Of a stretch of 64,000 bases of DNA, positions 1 to 12,000 are shown in pieces. The stretch covers positions 24,381-88,380 of the forward strand of contig JAHHGX010000003.1 of the NCBI GenBank assembly GCA_019359675.1. The letters are read 5' to 3'. Made by a program: the position numbers and the translations under genes. This DNA is from Calothrix sp. FI2-JRJ7. GTDB taxonomy: Bacteria; Cyanobacteriota; Cyanobacteriia; Cyanobacteriales; Nostocaceae. Under the pieces are notes generated by a model, which was given only the letters and a program-made list of their open reading frames with translations, did no database searches and was not told the origin of the DNA. Each line of letters starts with the position of its first letter. The stretch's first letter is position 1.

Positions 1-3000
1 ACGGCAGCGGCGCCAACTGATGCACCCCAACCTTCGGCTTTTAAATTAGAAGATGAACCAGCAGTTACATTGATATTATTAGCTTTGTTGATTCTCGTAC
101 CTGAGTCAATGTAAGCATTGGTATTGTTGTTAGAAGTGAGGTACGAAACAGCAGCCCCTAAACCGACTAATCCGGCTGTACCAGCAATTGTCTGTACCTT
201 ACTAGAATCTACTAAGCCTGTTGCCAGAATGTTCAAGTTGCTGCCTACGGTCAAATTGGCGTTTGCACCTACATAAGCTGAAGTGTTATGGGTAATATTG
301 GCAATACCCACAGAGCCACCTGCACCGAGAAGACCTCCTAAAGCAAGGGCGCCTGATGTAATGCCTAGTTTTGTGGTTTCATCACTAATAATATTAATTT
401 GACCACCAGCATTGATGCTTCCAGAAATAAAGGCGGTTGTACCTTGAATTGCTCCAGGATTTGAGGACAAATCGTTAACAATATCTTTCTTCGTCCTGAT
501 ATTTTGATTGCCTTGGCTATCTTTGCCCATACCATCAATATCAGAAAGTTGTTTATTGACTTTATCCTTAGTGTCATCTGCGGCTGTCAGGGCATCACTA
601 GACATTCCACCGCTAACATTGACTACTGAAACGGCGCCTGATACTCCTAGCCCCTTACCACCAGCGGCAGCAACTACTAGAGAATTAACATCTTTCTTGG
701 CTTTCGCCTCTACATTTACATTCTTGAGGGCATTAACGCTTGCATTATCGATAAAGGCAGAAGTGCCATTTTTAACTGTAGTAACGTCAATTGTTGCACC
801 AACGCCACCTGCTCCAATAGCCCCCGCTCCAGCCTTGACATCTACATTGCTGTCATTGAAGGCTTTAACAACAACGCTTTGTTCTGCATTGGCGCCAGTG
901 TTGTTACTGTTGATAGAACCACCACTTATATAGGTTTGAGTCGTATCTTTAAACGAATTGACGGCGATGGATGCTGCAAAACCGAGGGCGCCCGCAGAAG
1001 CTGTGCCAATCGTTACTTCTAAATCTTCTTCACTAGTGGCAATTACTGCTAAACCTTGCATCACTTCTGTGCCACCACTGCCATCAGCTTTGGAAACGGT
1101 AACGCTTTGATTACCTAAAGCGTTGACATTTGCCCCACTTAGATATGCCTGGGTACTGTTATTTAAATTATTGACAACAATCGTGGCGCCTACACCCGCT
1201 AAACCTGCACTAGCAGTACCACCTTTGGTGTCCATACTATTGACAGAATTTGCCAGAACACCGACACTGCCAGTAGCCCTTAAATTGCCACCTTGAATAT
1301 AGGCAGAAACTTTGTTGCTCATTTCATTAACAGCAACAGAACCGCCTAAACCTACAAATAAACCAGCAGCACCACCGACTGCTATAGTTTCAATAGTGCC
1401 TTCGCCATTTGCATTAATTAAAACATTACCTGCTGTATTAATGGTCGAATCTTGAGCATAAGCTTTAACAGTATTACCAATGTTGTTATAAGCTACAGCC
1501 GCTCCAACACCTCCTTTTATGCCAACACTTATTTGTCCTGCAAGGGATTTAATTGTTGCTGTATCCTTAGCCGAAATTTCTAGGCTACTAGCAGAAACAT
1601 TTGCATTTAAGGCATAGGCAGAGATTGTATTGGTAATGTTATTCACCGAGACTGACCCGGTTAATGCAACTGCTCCAGCAACAGAAGCACCTGCTGACAA
1701 GCTTTCAATTGTTTCTGCTCCCGTTGCTAAGATTTTTACCTGTCCAGCAGTAGAAGTAATATTGCTGCTGTTAATATAAGCTTCAGTAGTACTGCTAGAA
1801 TTATTGACTGCAACTGCTGCACCAACTGCCGCAGTACCAGAAGCGTTAGCTTGACCAGCTAAAGATTTAATAGTGGCAATATTGGTAGCGAGAACCTCAA
1901 CATTTTGTTGAGTCTGAACAGTGGCATTATTGCTGATGTAGGCTGATGTGGTGGTTTTAATATTATTGACTGTTACCGAGCCTCCAGCGGCAAACGTTCC
2001 TGCTCCCGTTCCACCAGCCGTAATGTTGCTAATTCCGGCTGTTAAATTGCTTTTAACTGTAATTACATTTGCCGTCACCTGCGACCCACTAATGTAGCTT
2101 TGAACTTTATTACCTACATTGTTAGTTGAAACAGATGCTCCAATAGCTGCTGTACCACCTACAGTCAGTTGACCAGCTAGGGATTCAATCTTGGAGTAGT
2201 CTGTAGCGCTTATATCTACTAATTGAGCAGCTTGAACTTTTGCGTTGGTAATATGAGCGTTAGTAACGGTGTTGATATTATTGACAGAAACTGCACCACC
2301 TGCGGCAAAAGTTCCGGCGCCTGTTCCACCTACGGTTGCATTGCGAATAAGGGCGTTTAAATCAGCTTTAAGCGAAACACTATTTGCCGTTGCTGTGGTT
2401 TGACCGCTAATGAACGCATTTACTTTGTTATTAATGTAATTAGTGGAAACAGCGGCGCCAACCCCAACCTTGCCACCAATAGAAATCTGACCAGCTATGG
2501 ATTCAATTTTGGAGTTATCGGTAGCTGTAAGCTTCACCTGTTGAGCAGCGTTGACAGTTGAATTATTGCTAATATGAGCATCAGTAACAGTATTGATTCT
2601 GTTAACAGAAACCGAGCCAGCAACAGCAACCTTACCTCCTGCACCACCGATTGTTATCGCATTAATTTCGGTCTTAAGATTAGCATCGAGGAGTATACTG
2701 CCATTTGTAGACTTGACGGTAGAATTATCGATAAAGGTGTGGAATTTATTATTGATAATGTTAATGGCAACCGATGCACCAATCCCAGTACCACCTTTAG
2801 AAATGCCAATACCACCAGCTAAGGAGTTAATTCCTTGTTTAGGAATATCTTCGTTGTCTAAAGGAGTTGCGATGAAAGCAGAAGCTCTACTAAACCAATT
2901 GCCTGGTTTTACTTGTTCTGGTTGATTAGCTTTTAATTCAATATTGTTTTTGGCAGTGACTTTACTGTTACCTTTGATACTAGACTCTAGCTTGTTATTG

Positions 3001-6000
3001 AGGATATTGACGGTTACTGACCCACCAACGGCAATTTGAGTACCTCCACTTCCTCCCAGAGCAACGGAATTAACTAAAGCAGTGGAGGTTGCCTGTATGG
3101 TTAGACTTCCATTGTTAGAGGTGACGGTGGAGCCAGGTTTAGAAGTTGATATTTGATCTTTTGGATTGCGGTCTCCGATATAAGCTAAGACATTGTTGCT
3201 GGTAACATTAACTGCGATTGCGGCGCCGACAGCACTACCACTTTTTGCAAATGCAAGTCCACCACTCAAAGAATTTGTCATCGATTGGTCGCTCGCAGCA
3301 AGGTTAATATTGCTATTTGCTGTCACATTACTACCGTTTGTAATGTAGGAAGCGATGGTATTATTAATGACGTTAACCGACACAGAACCACCTAAAGCAA
3401 AGTTATTACCAATGGAACCACCAACACTAAGGAGGTCGATTTGGGAAGTAGAAGTGCTAGCTAAACTTAAAGCCCCTGCCTGCGTTATTGTGGAGTTATC
3501 TATGTAGCTAAGAATGTTGTTCTTAATAATGTTAACGCCAATCGAGGCGCCAATACTATTACCTCCACTAACAGCAATCCCACCAGATACAGATTGAATT
3601 ACTGAATCATCTGTAGCTCTTAACGTGACATTACCACCTTGGGTATTAATTAAAGGGCTATTGCTAATGTAGGCAGTGACATCATTTGCAATATTGTTGA
3701 CAGCAACAGAGCCTGCAAAACTTAGTCCGCCTTGACTACCACTGAAGGCAATGCCAGCAGTCAGCGCGACAATACTGCCTGTAGAATTGGCGGTTAAAGA
3801 CAGCGCCCCGTTGGTTATAATACTCGATTTATCAATATAGGCGTTATTCTTATTTCTCAAAAGATTGACGGCAATACCAGCCCCAATGCCTTTACCTTGT
3901 CCTCCCCCAGCAGAAACACCTATCCCACCGGAAATTGCAAAGATATCGGATTTTCCTTCACTAGTTAAGGTAATGTTACCCGTTCCGCTCAGGGTGCTAT
4001 TTTGAATCGAGGCTGTAGTGCTATTGGAGAGCGAGTTCCAAGAGAAGGTTCCTGCGGCTCCTATACCTCCAGAGGTGCTACTTTTGCTTACTCCCAAAGA
4101 AGCTGTGATGGAGCGAATATCATTATCACTGGTGGCATTAAGTTCGATGCCATTGTGAGTCAAATTGCTGTTTCTAATTTCGGCTTTGGTGTCACCTTTA
4201 ATCGAATTGAAAGAAATACCCACACCAAAACCGTTAGAAGCTTTGCCCCTTCCGTTGTCAGAGGAGTAACTTGCAGACCCAGCAATCGCCCAAATCGAAG
4301 AACTCCCCGACTTACCAATTGTATATTCCCCTTCATTCGGCGCGTTTGACCCATCCCGTGCTTCTAAAGTAGTTTTGCCCTTAATCTTTCCTTTTACCCC
4401 GTCAGCATAGGCAAGGGTATCGTAGTCAATAATATTAACTGCTACAGAACCCGCAACCTGAGTCCCTGGATTATCTGTCCCTCCAGCGGCACCAGCATTA
4501 ACGGCAACAATATCTCCATCTCGAATCGCGCGTTGGGTGAGTGTTTCTTCAATATCTAAGTTTGCTTCTTTAATAAAAGATGAGGTTTCACCCGTTAAAA
4601 TATTGATGCCAACTGCACCTGCAATTCCGTTGGAACTCTTTTGGAATGTATCGCCACTTGCATTAGAAGAAAGAGCTACTGAACCACCAATTGCAATTAA
4701 ATTTGTATTATTACCACTGATTAAATCAAGTTTTTTGGCTTTAACTGTTCCTGCATCATTGATAAAAGCTTTTGTGTTATCTGTAATTAAGTTAAAGTTA
4801 ACAACTCCAGATATACCAAGCCCATACTTCTGACTTGGTTTTTGTTTTGTTGAATTATTAAAATCACTTTGCCCTTCATTAAACAACCCAGGTAGGGATT
4901 CACCATCTAAAGCACCATCAAGATCGCTAAAGAGGGGTTGAATATCAGTCCCATCTAAGGGATCTGCATTCGGGTCGTTTTGCGGTTGCGATGCCTGTTG
5001 CTCGGGAGGCTTTTGAGAAGAACTCTTACTTCCTGCTAAACCCACCGTAACGACTACACCATCACTTTGAGCATTGAGTTTGAGATTTTTAGCATTGATA
5101 TTCGTGCCTTTAGTCCCAGCAGCTTGAGTATCTGGAGTTCCAATAAAGGCTTGGGTATCGCGCGAAATCGTATTAATACCGACTGAAACTCCAATAACAC
5201 TACCACTACCTCCTCCAGTAGCTACACTACCTACTACATTGATATGGGTAGTATCATCAATTGCCTCTACGGTGACATCACTACCACCTGTAACTTTAAC
5301 CCCAGTACCAAGGGAAGCATGAGTATTGCTATTTTGGTAAATAAAACCGATAGAACCTGCAAGGGCAAAATCACTACCCTGAGAACCCGCTTGTGTTAGA
5401 GAAACATGCAGAATATCTGCATTACCTTTCACATTTAGAGCGCCATCTGCCCCCGCATGGATTAATACCCCATCTTCTACAGTGGCAAAGGTGTCATTAT
5501 CCATCACTGCGACAAATAAAGAACCACCCGCTCCTTTACGTACACCATCCGCACCATAATTCAATACTGATGCCCATGAGTCTTTACCCTTTGCCGCGTT
5601 AATAACATTTTCATTTAAATTTATATCAAAGATTCCTGTCATATTCATCAGCTTCATTTCTGTTGAAGCAGCAATATCGACAGATTGGTTATTAGTTTGA
5701 TATGTAGTATCTTGATTGATGCGGGCGCCCGATTGAATAGTTGCCTTTGATGTATCGTTGTAGATAGCAACATTAATGGAACCAGCAATTGCAATGTTAT
5801 TATCCGAATTTGCGTCAAGAGCTTGACCGTAACTACGTGTAAAAGAATTTAAGAATAACCCCGTCAAACCAAGTTTGCCATCTAAAAATGACCCGGCAGT
5901 TCCTTGTAAATCTTTAGCTAGGTCAAAATAAGTTTGCTCATCGCTTAAATCAGTTAGCCAAGGATAAGTTAAGGTTGAACCAATGTCTATTTTTTCTTTC

Positions 6001-8885
6001 GCATCAATTTGAGCCGTTCCTTTAACAACTGCCTGAACATCATTGCTATAAACGCCCACGCTTACCCCTAAAGCTAGTGCTTGGTCATTTCCTTCATCAG
6101 GCTTGCTTGGATCATCAGCAGCTACGGATTCAACATTGTTTTGAACTTTTTGTTCCTGGTTTGCTTTTATACTAATGTCTTTGCCAGATTTGAGAATGCC
6201 ACCGACTTCCACCAAAACATCGTTATTGACTACAGAAATTGCAGTGGCTCCTGTTCCCTGCAAACCAGACAATTGGTTTCCACCACTATCATTGGTTCCT
6301 GCCTGTTGGGTTGCTTGACTGACATTTTGATTATTTTGGTTAGCACTTTTGGTGGCATTACTTCCTGCTGAAGAAAACTTTTGAGCAACGTTGACCCCTT
6401 GTAATTCTCCAAAAGATATTTTATCGCTCCAATTTGGGTCTCCTCTTAACCCAGAGGTTGCACTAGCTGAATCTTCGCTAGTTAAGTAGGCATAAACGCC
6501 AATACCCGCAGTTGTAACTTTGTCTCCGTCTTTTAGACCTGCGGTTTTTTCTTGAAAGGTTAATTCTGGTTCATTATCGGTATCACCATCTCCCTTGGCT
6601 GTAAGACTTCCATCAACGGTTGCCTTAACATCTCCTAAAGCAATACCTAAACCAAGGGTAATGCCTGCCTTCCCGTCATCGTATAAAGCAACTTCGGCAC
6701 TTCCTTCGGTTTTACTGTTTCCCAGAGCTTTTACATTAATATTTTTCTGAGATGTAATCGCTGCTCCTTGGCTAATTTGTGTTAGTGCATTCACATCAGA
6801 ATAAGCCAAGCCAAAAGAAACAGCCCATGTATCATTTGTTGCTGATTGTCCTTGTAGTAAGCGATTGGTTGTTCTAGCAGTGGCACTGGCAGTTGCATCA
6901 GCTTTCGCTGTGATATTAACATTTTCCTGAGCATTAATTACAACATCGCTACCAATGAGGGTATTAGCTGTCGCAACGGCGCCACTATAGGCGATACTAA
7001 ATTTTTGGAGAATACTTTGACCGCCAGTTGTTAAATAAGCTAGTCCTTGGGTAACTAGCCCCCCGGTAACGGCTTGAATTGTACTATCAACACTAGTTTC
7101 GGCTTTAATCTCTACATCGCCGCTACTTTCTATGTTGGTATTGCCTTGAATACTAATCTCAGCTTTAGCATTTTGATGGACGATTTGGAGAGGAAGAGAT
7201 AGACTACTGCCAAAGATATTACCTCCAATAGATGCAAGATTATTGGTAAACAAGTCTCCTACACCATCCCAGAAAGAGTTTACATCTTCACCTTCGAGCT
7301 TTTGGACTAATGCTTCTTTGAGGCTAGCATTAGTTTTGACATTGGCTTCTAAAGTAATATTATTACCTTTGAGAGTTGCATCTGTCAGCGTAATAGATAC
7401 AGTATCTGGGGTAAAATCAATCCCGAATCCTGTCAGCATACTGACAAGATTTCCTGCATATAAATCTGCCTTAAAAGTAATATCTCCAGCACTGTAATTA
7501 CTACCACTTACATTAATAGTATTAGTGAGGATTTGAGAACCTATGTTAAGGTTTATAGAACGTTCTTTATTACTACTTAAAGAAGTATCTAATATATCAT
7601 AATCTCCCTCTGCTGTAAACTTTACAGTGCCAGAATTACCACTAGACTTTGCTGTTGCATATTCACTTTCGCTGCCAGAAAAATTGCGAGTGGAAATAAT
7701 GACGTTGTTGTCAACAGTAATTTTTTCTGCTACAACGTCTAAATTACCACCCTTTAAAAATAAATTTGTTCTAAAGGTAACTTCGTCATCGCCTACATTA
7801 CCTAAGATTTTAAAGTTATAACCAGATTTGAGAGTGGCAAGTGAGATACTAACTGCATTTTGATCGCCATTAACTTGATTAACGCCAATACCCACATTAG
7901 TTAAATAATTTTCATCGCGAATTATCAACGAATTTTTATCATTACTCAAAAAAATTGTTAGCTTATTAGCCTGACCATCTTCACCATTAAATTGTAGCGT
8001 GCCGTCCTTAAAAGTTACTGTGCCCAAAACAGATGTAAAACTGTTATCTGCTGCAAAAGTTTGTGTTTCAATTGCACCTGTCTGATACTCCAGTACCCAG
8101 TTACTACCTAAATTCCCGCTACCTGTTAAATCTTTAGAAGCTGCAATATCGGCGCCAGTTAGTTTACTTAGTTGAGTAATAAAAGCCTGCCCTGAAGTGT
8201 CTTCAGCAACATCGCACCCGTAAAATAAAATGTCAGCATCGCTCGTCAGCGCGCGTGCCCAATTTTGAAGTGCGACATTGTAATCACTGAGATTCTCTTG
8301 CGTTAACTGTGTATTTCCTAGTTGTAAGCTACCAGAGTCACCGTGAGAAATGATGTGAATCCCTGTAACGCTACTACGCTGACTTAGTAATTCGCTAATT
8401 TGATATACACCATCTTTTGTTGCATCCAGCGTTATTACCTCAGCACCAGGCGCCACTTTTGTGACTATGCTTTGATAATTATCAATATTGGTGTCAATGA
8501 ACACAATTTCTCTAACAGTTGCCCGCATCGCTGACAAATATGAGGAATTTGCAGTTAAAAGAGGGTCATGTTGCCATTTGCTTGCCTCTTGTGGAGATAA
8601 TTCTAAACCAGTTATTGAATCGCGTGCAGCAGAAGAAATAATAGGGTTGGAAATACTTGGAACTCTAAGGCTAAATAAATTATCATTATCATTAAAATCT
8701 GAAATTTGTTGATTTTGGTTTATATTCAACGGTAATTGAGTAAATATATTTTCCTGGTTGTATAAAGGTGCTTGTAATGACTTAGGAGAAATTCCTAAGA
8801 TATCTAAATCATATTTAGCTTTTAAAAAATCTCCTTCGACTGGAACAATGGGTTGTTGAGGAGAATTTAGATTATTGAAATCCAT
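1..8885 (-). CDS. Giant DUF4347 adhesin-like protein with beta-strand repeats (3' end outside window)
   Basis: This frame reads from an ATG at 8885 to the window edge, giving at least 2,960 codons; the C-terminus is missing. Residues about 127-265 form a DUF4347 domain, recognisable by REIVFIDTNIDNY, the segment IIHISHGDSGSL-like around residue 180, and ILFYGCDVAED. This domain is common at the N-terminus of very large cyanobacterial exported proteins. The rest is a monotonous run of Gly/Ala/Val/Asn/Ser-rich repeats of roughly 60-70 residues, alternating segments like TAYISG, VNALNNVNV and GLGAAVSV, which suggests a long beta-helix or beta-solenoid. There is no N-terminal signal peptide, as expected for a type I secretion substrate whose signal would be at the unseen C-terminus. 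It lies just downstream of another probable substrate and the exporter genes. A role as a cell-surface or sheath adhesin is inference. Confidence 0.85.
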   Translation of the reverse strand, partial: MDFNNLNSPQQPIVPVEGDFLKAKYDLDILGISPKSLQAPLYNQENIFTQLPLNINQNQQISDFNDNDNLFSLRVPSISNPIISSAARDSITGLELSPQEASKWQHDPLLTANSSYLSAMRATVREIVFIDTNIDNYQSIVTKVAPGAEVITLDATKDGVYQISELLSQRSSVTGIHIISHGDSGSLQLGNTQLTQENLSDYNVALQNWARALTSDADILFYGCDVAEDTSGQAFITQLSKLTGADIAASKDLTGSGNLGSNWVLEYQTGAIETQTFAADNSFTSVLGTVTFKDGTLQFNGEDGQANKLTIFLSNDKNSLIIRDENYLTNVGIGVNQVNGDQNAVSISLATLKSGYNFKILGNVGDDEVTFRTNLFLKGGNLDVVAEKITVDNNVIISTRNFSGSESEYATAKSSGNSGTVKFTAEGDYDILDTSLSSNKERSINLNIGSQILTNTINVSGSNYSAGDITFKADLYAGNLVSMLTGFGIDFTPDTVSITLTDATLKGNNITLEANVKTNASLKEALVQKLEGEDVNSFWDGVGDLFTNNLASIGGNIFGSSLSLPLQIVHQNAKAEISIQGNTNIESSGDVEIKAETSVDSTIQAVTGGLVTQGLAYLTTGGQSILQKFSIAYSGAVATANTLIGSDVVINAQENVNITAKADATASATARTTNRLLQGQSATNDTWAVSFGLAYSDVNALTQISQGAAITSQKNINVKALGNSKTEGSAEVALYDDGKAGITLGLGIALGDVKATVDGSLTAKGDGDTDNEPELTFQEKTAGLKDGDKVTTAGIGVYAYLTSEDSASATSGLRGDPNWSDKISFGELQGVNVAQKFSSAGSNATKSANQNNQNVSQATQQAGTNDSGGNQLSGLQGTGATAISVVNNDVLVEVGGILKSGKDISIKANQEQKVQNNVESVAADDPSKPDEGNDQALALGVSVGVYSNDVQAVVKGTAQIDAKEKIDIGSTLTYPWLTDLSDEQTYFDLAKDLQGTAGSFLDGKLGLTGLFLNSFTRSYGQALDANSDNNIAIAGSINVAIYNDTSKATIQSGARINQDTTYQTNNQSVDIAASTEMKLMNMTGIFDINLNENVINAAKGKDSWASVLNYGADGVRKGAGGSLFVAVMDNDTFATVEDGVLIHAGADGALNVKGNADILHVSLTQAGSQGSDFALAGSIGFIYQNSNTHASLGTGVKVTGGSDVTVEAIDDTTHINVVGSVATGGGSGSVIGVSVGINTISRDTQAFIGTPDTQAAGTKGTNINAKNLKLNAQSDGVVVTVGLAGSKSSSQKPPEQQASQPQNDPNADPLDGTDIQPLFSDLDGALDGESLPGLFNEGQSDFNNSTKQKPSQKYGLGISGVVNFNLITDNTKAFINDAGTVKAKKLDLISGNNTNLIAIGGSVALSSNASGDTFQKSSNGIAGAVGINILTGETSSFIKEANLDIEETLTQRAIRDGDIVAVNAGAAGGTDNPGTQVAGSVAVNIIDYDTLAYADGVKGKIKGKTTLEARDGSNAPNEGEYTIGKSGSSSIWAIAGSASYSSDNGRGKASNGFGVGISFNSIKGDTKAEIRNSNLTHNGIELNATSDNDIRSITASLGVSKSSTSGGIGAAGTFSWNSLSNSTTASIQNSTLSGTGNITLTSEGKSDIFAISGGIGVSAGGGQGKGIGAGIAVNLLRNKNNAYIDKSSIITNGALSLTANSTGSIVALTAGIAFSGSQGGLSFAGSVAVNNIANDVTAYISNSPLINTQGGNVTLRATDDSVIQSVSGGIAVSGGNSIGASIGVNIIKNNILSYIDNSTITQAGALSLASTSTSQIDLLSVGGSIGNNFALGGSVSVNVINNTIASYITNGSNVTANSNINLAASDQSMTNSLSGGLAFAKSGSAVGAAIAVNVTSNNVLAYIGDRNPKDQISTSKPGSTVTSNNGSLTIQATSTALVNSVALGGSGGTQIAVGGSVTVNILNNKLESSIKGNSKVTAKNNIELKANQPEQVKPGNWFSRASAFIATPLDNEDIPKQGINSLAGGIGISKGGTGIGASVAINIINNKFHTFIDNSTVKSTNGSILLDANLKTEINAITIGGAGGKVAVAGSVSVNRINTVTDAHISNNSTVNAAQQVKLTATDNSKIESIAGQISIGGKVGVGAAVSTNYINNKVNAFISGQTTATANSVSLKADLNALIRNATVGGTGAGTFAAGGAVSVNNINTVTNAHITNAKVQAAQLVDISATDYSKIESLAGQLTVGGTAAIGASVSTNNVGNKVQSYISGSQVTANVITVKSNLTAGISNITAGGTGAGTFAAGGSVTVNNIKTTTSAYISNNATVQTQQNVEVLATNIATIKSLAGQANASGTAAVGAAVAVNNSSSTTEAYINSSNITSTAGQVKILATGAETIESLSAGASVAGAVALTGSVSVNNITNTISAYALNANVSASSLEISAKDTATIKSLAGQISVGIKGGVGAAVAYNNIGNTVKAYAQDSTINTAGNVLINANGEGTIETIAVGGAAGLFVGLGGSVAVNEMSNKVSAYIQGGNLRATGSVGVLANSVNSMDTKGGTASAGLAGVGATIVVNNLNNSTQAYLSGANVNALGNQSVTVSKADGSGGTEVMQGLAVIATSEEDLEVTIGTASAGALGFAASIAVNSFKDTTQTYISGGSINSNNTGANAEQSVVVKAFNDSNVDVKAGAGAIGAGGVGATIDVTTVKNGTSAFIDNASVNALKNVNVEAKAKKDVNSLVVAAAGGKGLGVSGAVSVVNVSGGMSSDALTAADDTKDKVNKQLSDIDGMGKDSQGNQNIRTKKDIVNDLSSNPGAIQGTTAFISGSINAGGQINIISDETTKLGITSGALALGGLLGAGGSVGIANITHNTSAYVGANANLTVGSNLNILATGLVDSSKVQTIAGTAGLVGLGAAVSYLTSNNNTNAYIDSGTRINKANNINVTAGSSSNLKAEGWGASVGAAA

Positions 8886-8966
8886 AGTATTTATACTCTT
8901 GTTAGATAAAAATCGTTAAATTTTAAAAACAGATAGATTGAAGTAACAAACGTATACGGTCGAAAT

Positions 8967-8990
8967 GGAGAGTGCTTGTTCATGCACTCC
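8967..8990 (-). other. Hairpin between the two giant secreted-protein genes
   Basis: The arms GGAGAGTGC and GCACTCC pair with one bulge, downstream of the 1,899-aa protein gene. No T-tract follows, so termination is uncertain; it may instead be a processing or attenuation structure before the adhesin gene. Confidence 0.4.
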
Positions 8991-9020
8991 CCAAATCTAA
9001 ACGAGATATTAGGCTAGACT

Positions 9021-12000
9021 CTAAACTGTTACCTTGACTTGATTGATAGATAAAATCATGTCATTGTAGTCACGGTCACCACCACCAATAATGTCCTCAA
9101 AGCCGAATTTGTTAGTTCCAAGATTACGAATGTAGTCTACGCCGTTATTACTGATACCGATATATGACGTGAGGATACGGCTGTAGTCGTTACCAATACT
9201 GGATAACGTACCATTGGATACCATAAATGGCGCATAGTATTGACCTCCTTTAAGGGTAATTGAAGCTTCACTGGTTTTGGAATTTTGGGCTTGAAATTCT
9301 ACGTCCTTGACTAGGGAGTCTCCGGTTGCTAATTGGAAGTAACGCTGCCTTTGATCAGCGCTAAGGTTAGTTGTTGGGTCAAGTAACATGCCAGTAAGCG
9401 GGTCTTTAATTGAGCCTTTTGCATCGTCAACTCGATAAAGGTAAACAGAGTTTTTATAGCCAGCTTCGCGTTGTAATGAAAATTGCAAAGTAACCTGTTT
9501 ACCATCAAAAGCATTAGACGATTTGAGGTCAATCAATTCGCCTGTAGTATTCAATTGAGACTGATTTTGAGCTATTGCTAATAGTCCTACTTGAGAACGT
9601 GCTTCTTCCGCAGTCAAAATTCTGGCGCCAATATCAAATAACCCGGCGAAAGATATTTTAGCGGTTTGTCCACGTTCGTCTGCACTAGTTTGAAAAACTG
9701 CTGACCCGCTATTTAAACTGGAAAGCGAAAACTTTACAGATTTGGAATTGGCGCCGTTGAAAAGTAGCTCATCTTTTGTTCCGTCTTGAATGACGAAGAA
9801 AACTGCTTGCTCTCCTTCTTCAAAAGCAACTGTGTGAGCTTGATTACCGATATTAGGGTTGCGAGATTTATTTGTTAATGAGCTAAACAGAGTTTCCCCA
9901 CGCTGAATAATAGCTTGTTTGGCTTCATCTAAAGAATTAACAGCTTTACCATTTACCTCAATGATTTGCCCATTATCCCCAAAACGAACGCGCGCCATTC
10001 CAACTTCTGAAGCTTCCCTTCCAGAAAAGCCACTGATATTGAACTGAACGAAACTGCGATTACCATAGAAGTTTAAGCCATCTTGACTGGAACGAGCTTC
10101 TATCCGACTGGCGCCAAAATCTAAATTAGCTGCAACCAAGGATTTTTTAATCACACCATTGCTTAAGCCATCTTCATCACCCCATTCGCCATCTTGCAAA
10201 TAAACTACTGCCCAATCAGCCTTGCCATCAAGATTTCGGTCTTCCAGCACTGCTCCGGTAAGCATATCGCTATTCAACTGCCCTCGTTTTGAATTGGATT
10301 GGCGCCGGAAATCATAAAGAGTGCCATCTGCACGACGTTGGAGAATTGCATTTACTGGCATATCTCCTAGACCATCTGGTAGCTTAATTTCAACTCGAAT
10401 TGGTTTTTGTTTGATGCCTTCTTGAACTTTCTGCTGCAAATCTTTGTCTTTGAGTTGCGAATTTGGCATCACTTCAAAATCGATGATGTCAAGCGCAGTT
10501 GTTATCTTTTTCAGCGATGACTTCTTCAGGTCTTTGCTATCAAAGACGGCAATCGGGTCACTAGTAACTTCCTCTAAGCGTTGAGTTTTTACGTCACGAA
10601 TTACCAACACAGGTGTCTCAGATGCACCAAATTGCTTTTGGTCGTCATCGTGAATTGCTACAATTATTGGCTTTGTAGTACCACCATCGGCGCCGAATAA
10701 AGCGACAATTCCCCCATCGTCAACAGCTCTTTGACTCAAATTTTTAAGTTTGTCGTCAGCGGACTGCTTGACAATTTCACTAGCCGCTTGTTGTTCTGTA
10801 GGAGCGTTGATACCGTCAGCATCGATGTCAGGAATAACATTGATACCGATAGTATCTTTGTCGATTTGAATTTCATTACCAAAATTACCCAAGTCACTAG
10901 TGGTAATAGTTAAAGTTTCGCTGCCATGATAGTCTTGCTCACCACGATAGACTAGACCGTTAAGGGCATTATTAACATCTGCTACCTTACCAGTAAAAGT
11001 CATTGTGGCATTTGCTTTACCATCTCCTGCTGTAAAACTTAACTTTGTGGCATCTTTTAAAGTCAGAAAACCTTTAGTAACAGAGAGTGTTACTTGTATC
11101 TCTCCTTTACCTTCATCAGCATCCACGTCACTAATGCTGATGGCATTACCTTTTTGGGTACTGAAAATTAAGTTCTTATCTTCATCTACATTTTGTTGAC
11201 CAGGTAAACTATTGACAGGAGCATCATTAACGGGTGTTACAGTGATGCTAACTTCATCGGTGTCAGTAAGTATTCCGCCACTACCCGTATTGCCTTTATC
11301 ACTGGTAGTAATTGTTAAAGTGTCGCTACCGTGGAAATTTGTATCACCTCGATAAGTTAAACTTGCCAAAGCTTTGTTGATATCAGCCTGCTTACCCGCA
11401 AAGCTTACCACAGCATTTCCCTGCCCGTTTCCTTCTTTAAAGGTCAGACCTATGGTGTCTTTTAAAGTTAAAGTGCCTTTGGTAACAACAAGCTTAACTT
11501 CGGCTTCACCTGTTGCGCTTTCTCTAATGTCAACATCTTTGATGCTAATGCCATTACCGTCAGCATTAAATACTAAATCAGTATCTTCTTGTACAGTTTT
11601 TTGAGTCGGTACTAAGTTTATAGGGTCATCATTAACAGGATTGACGAAAACCTTAACGGTATCTCTTAGTAATAATTCTCCGCCACTACCACCATTAGCT
11701 TTGTCATTAATGCTAATTGTTAAAGTATCTTCTTTGTTGTAATCTTGCTCACCCAGGTATGTAAGACCATCTAATGCCTTGTTGATATTTTCTAGGCTAC
11801 CACTGAAGACAACATTAGAACCACCATTGCCTTTATTCGGGTCAAAAGTTATCCCTTGGGTGTTTGTTAATGTTAATTTCCCATTATTTACGGCTAAAGT
11901 AACCTGAACCTCTGTAACTTTGACATTATTCTCACCATCTACATCTACGTCGCTAATGGTGATGGCATTTTTGTTTGCAGCGCTGAAGACTAAATTTGTA

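Noticed and set aside
508..2925. Plus-strand open frames opposite the giant adhesin gene
   Set aside because: They are low-complexity mirror images of the Ala/Gly/Val repeats, with no ribosome sites and no homology.
5393..5602. Plus-strand frame rich in His/Leu/Pro
   Set aside because: It is the complement of the adhesin repeats and shows no conserved pattern or start signal.
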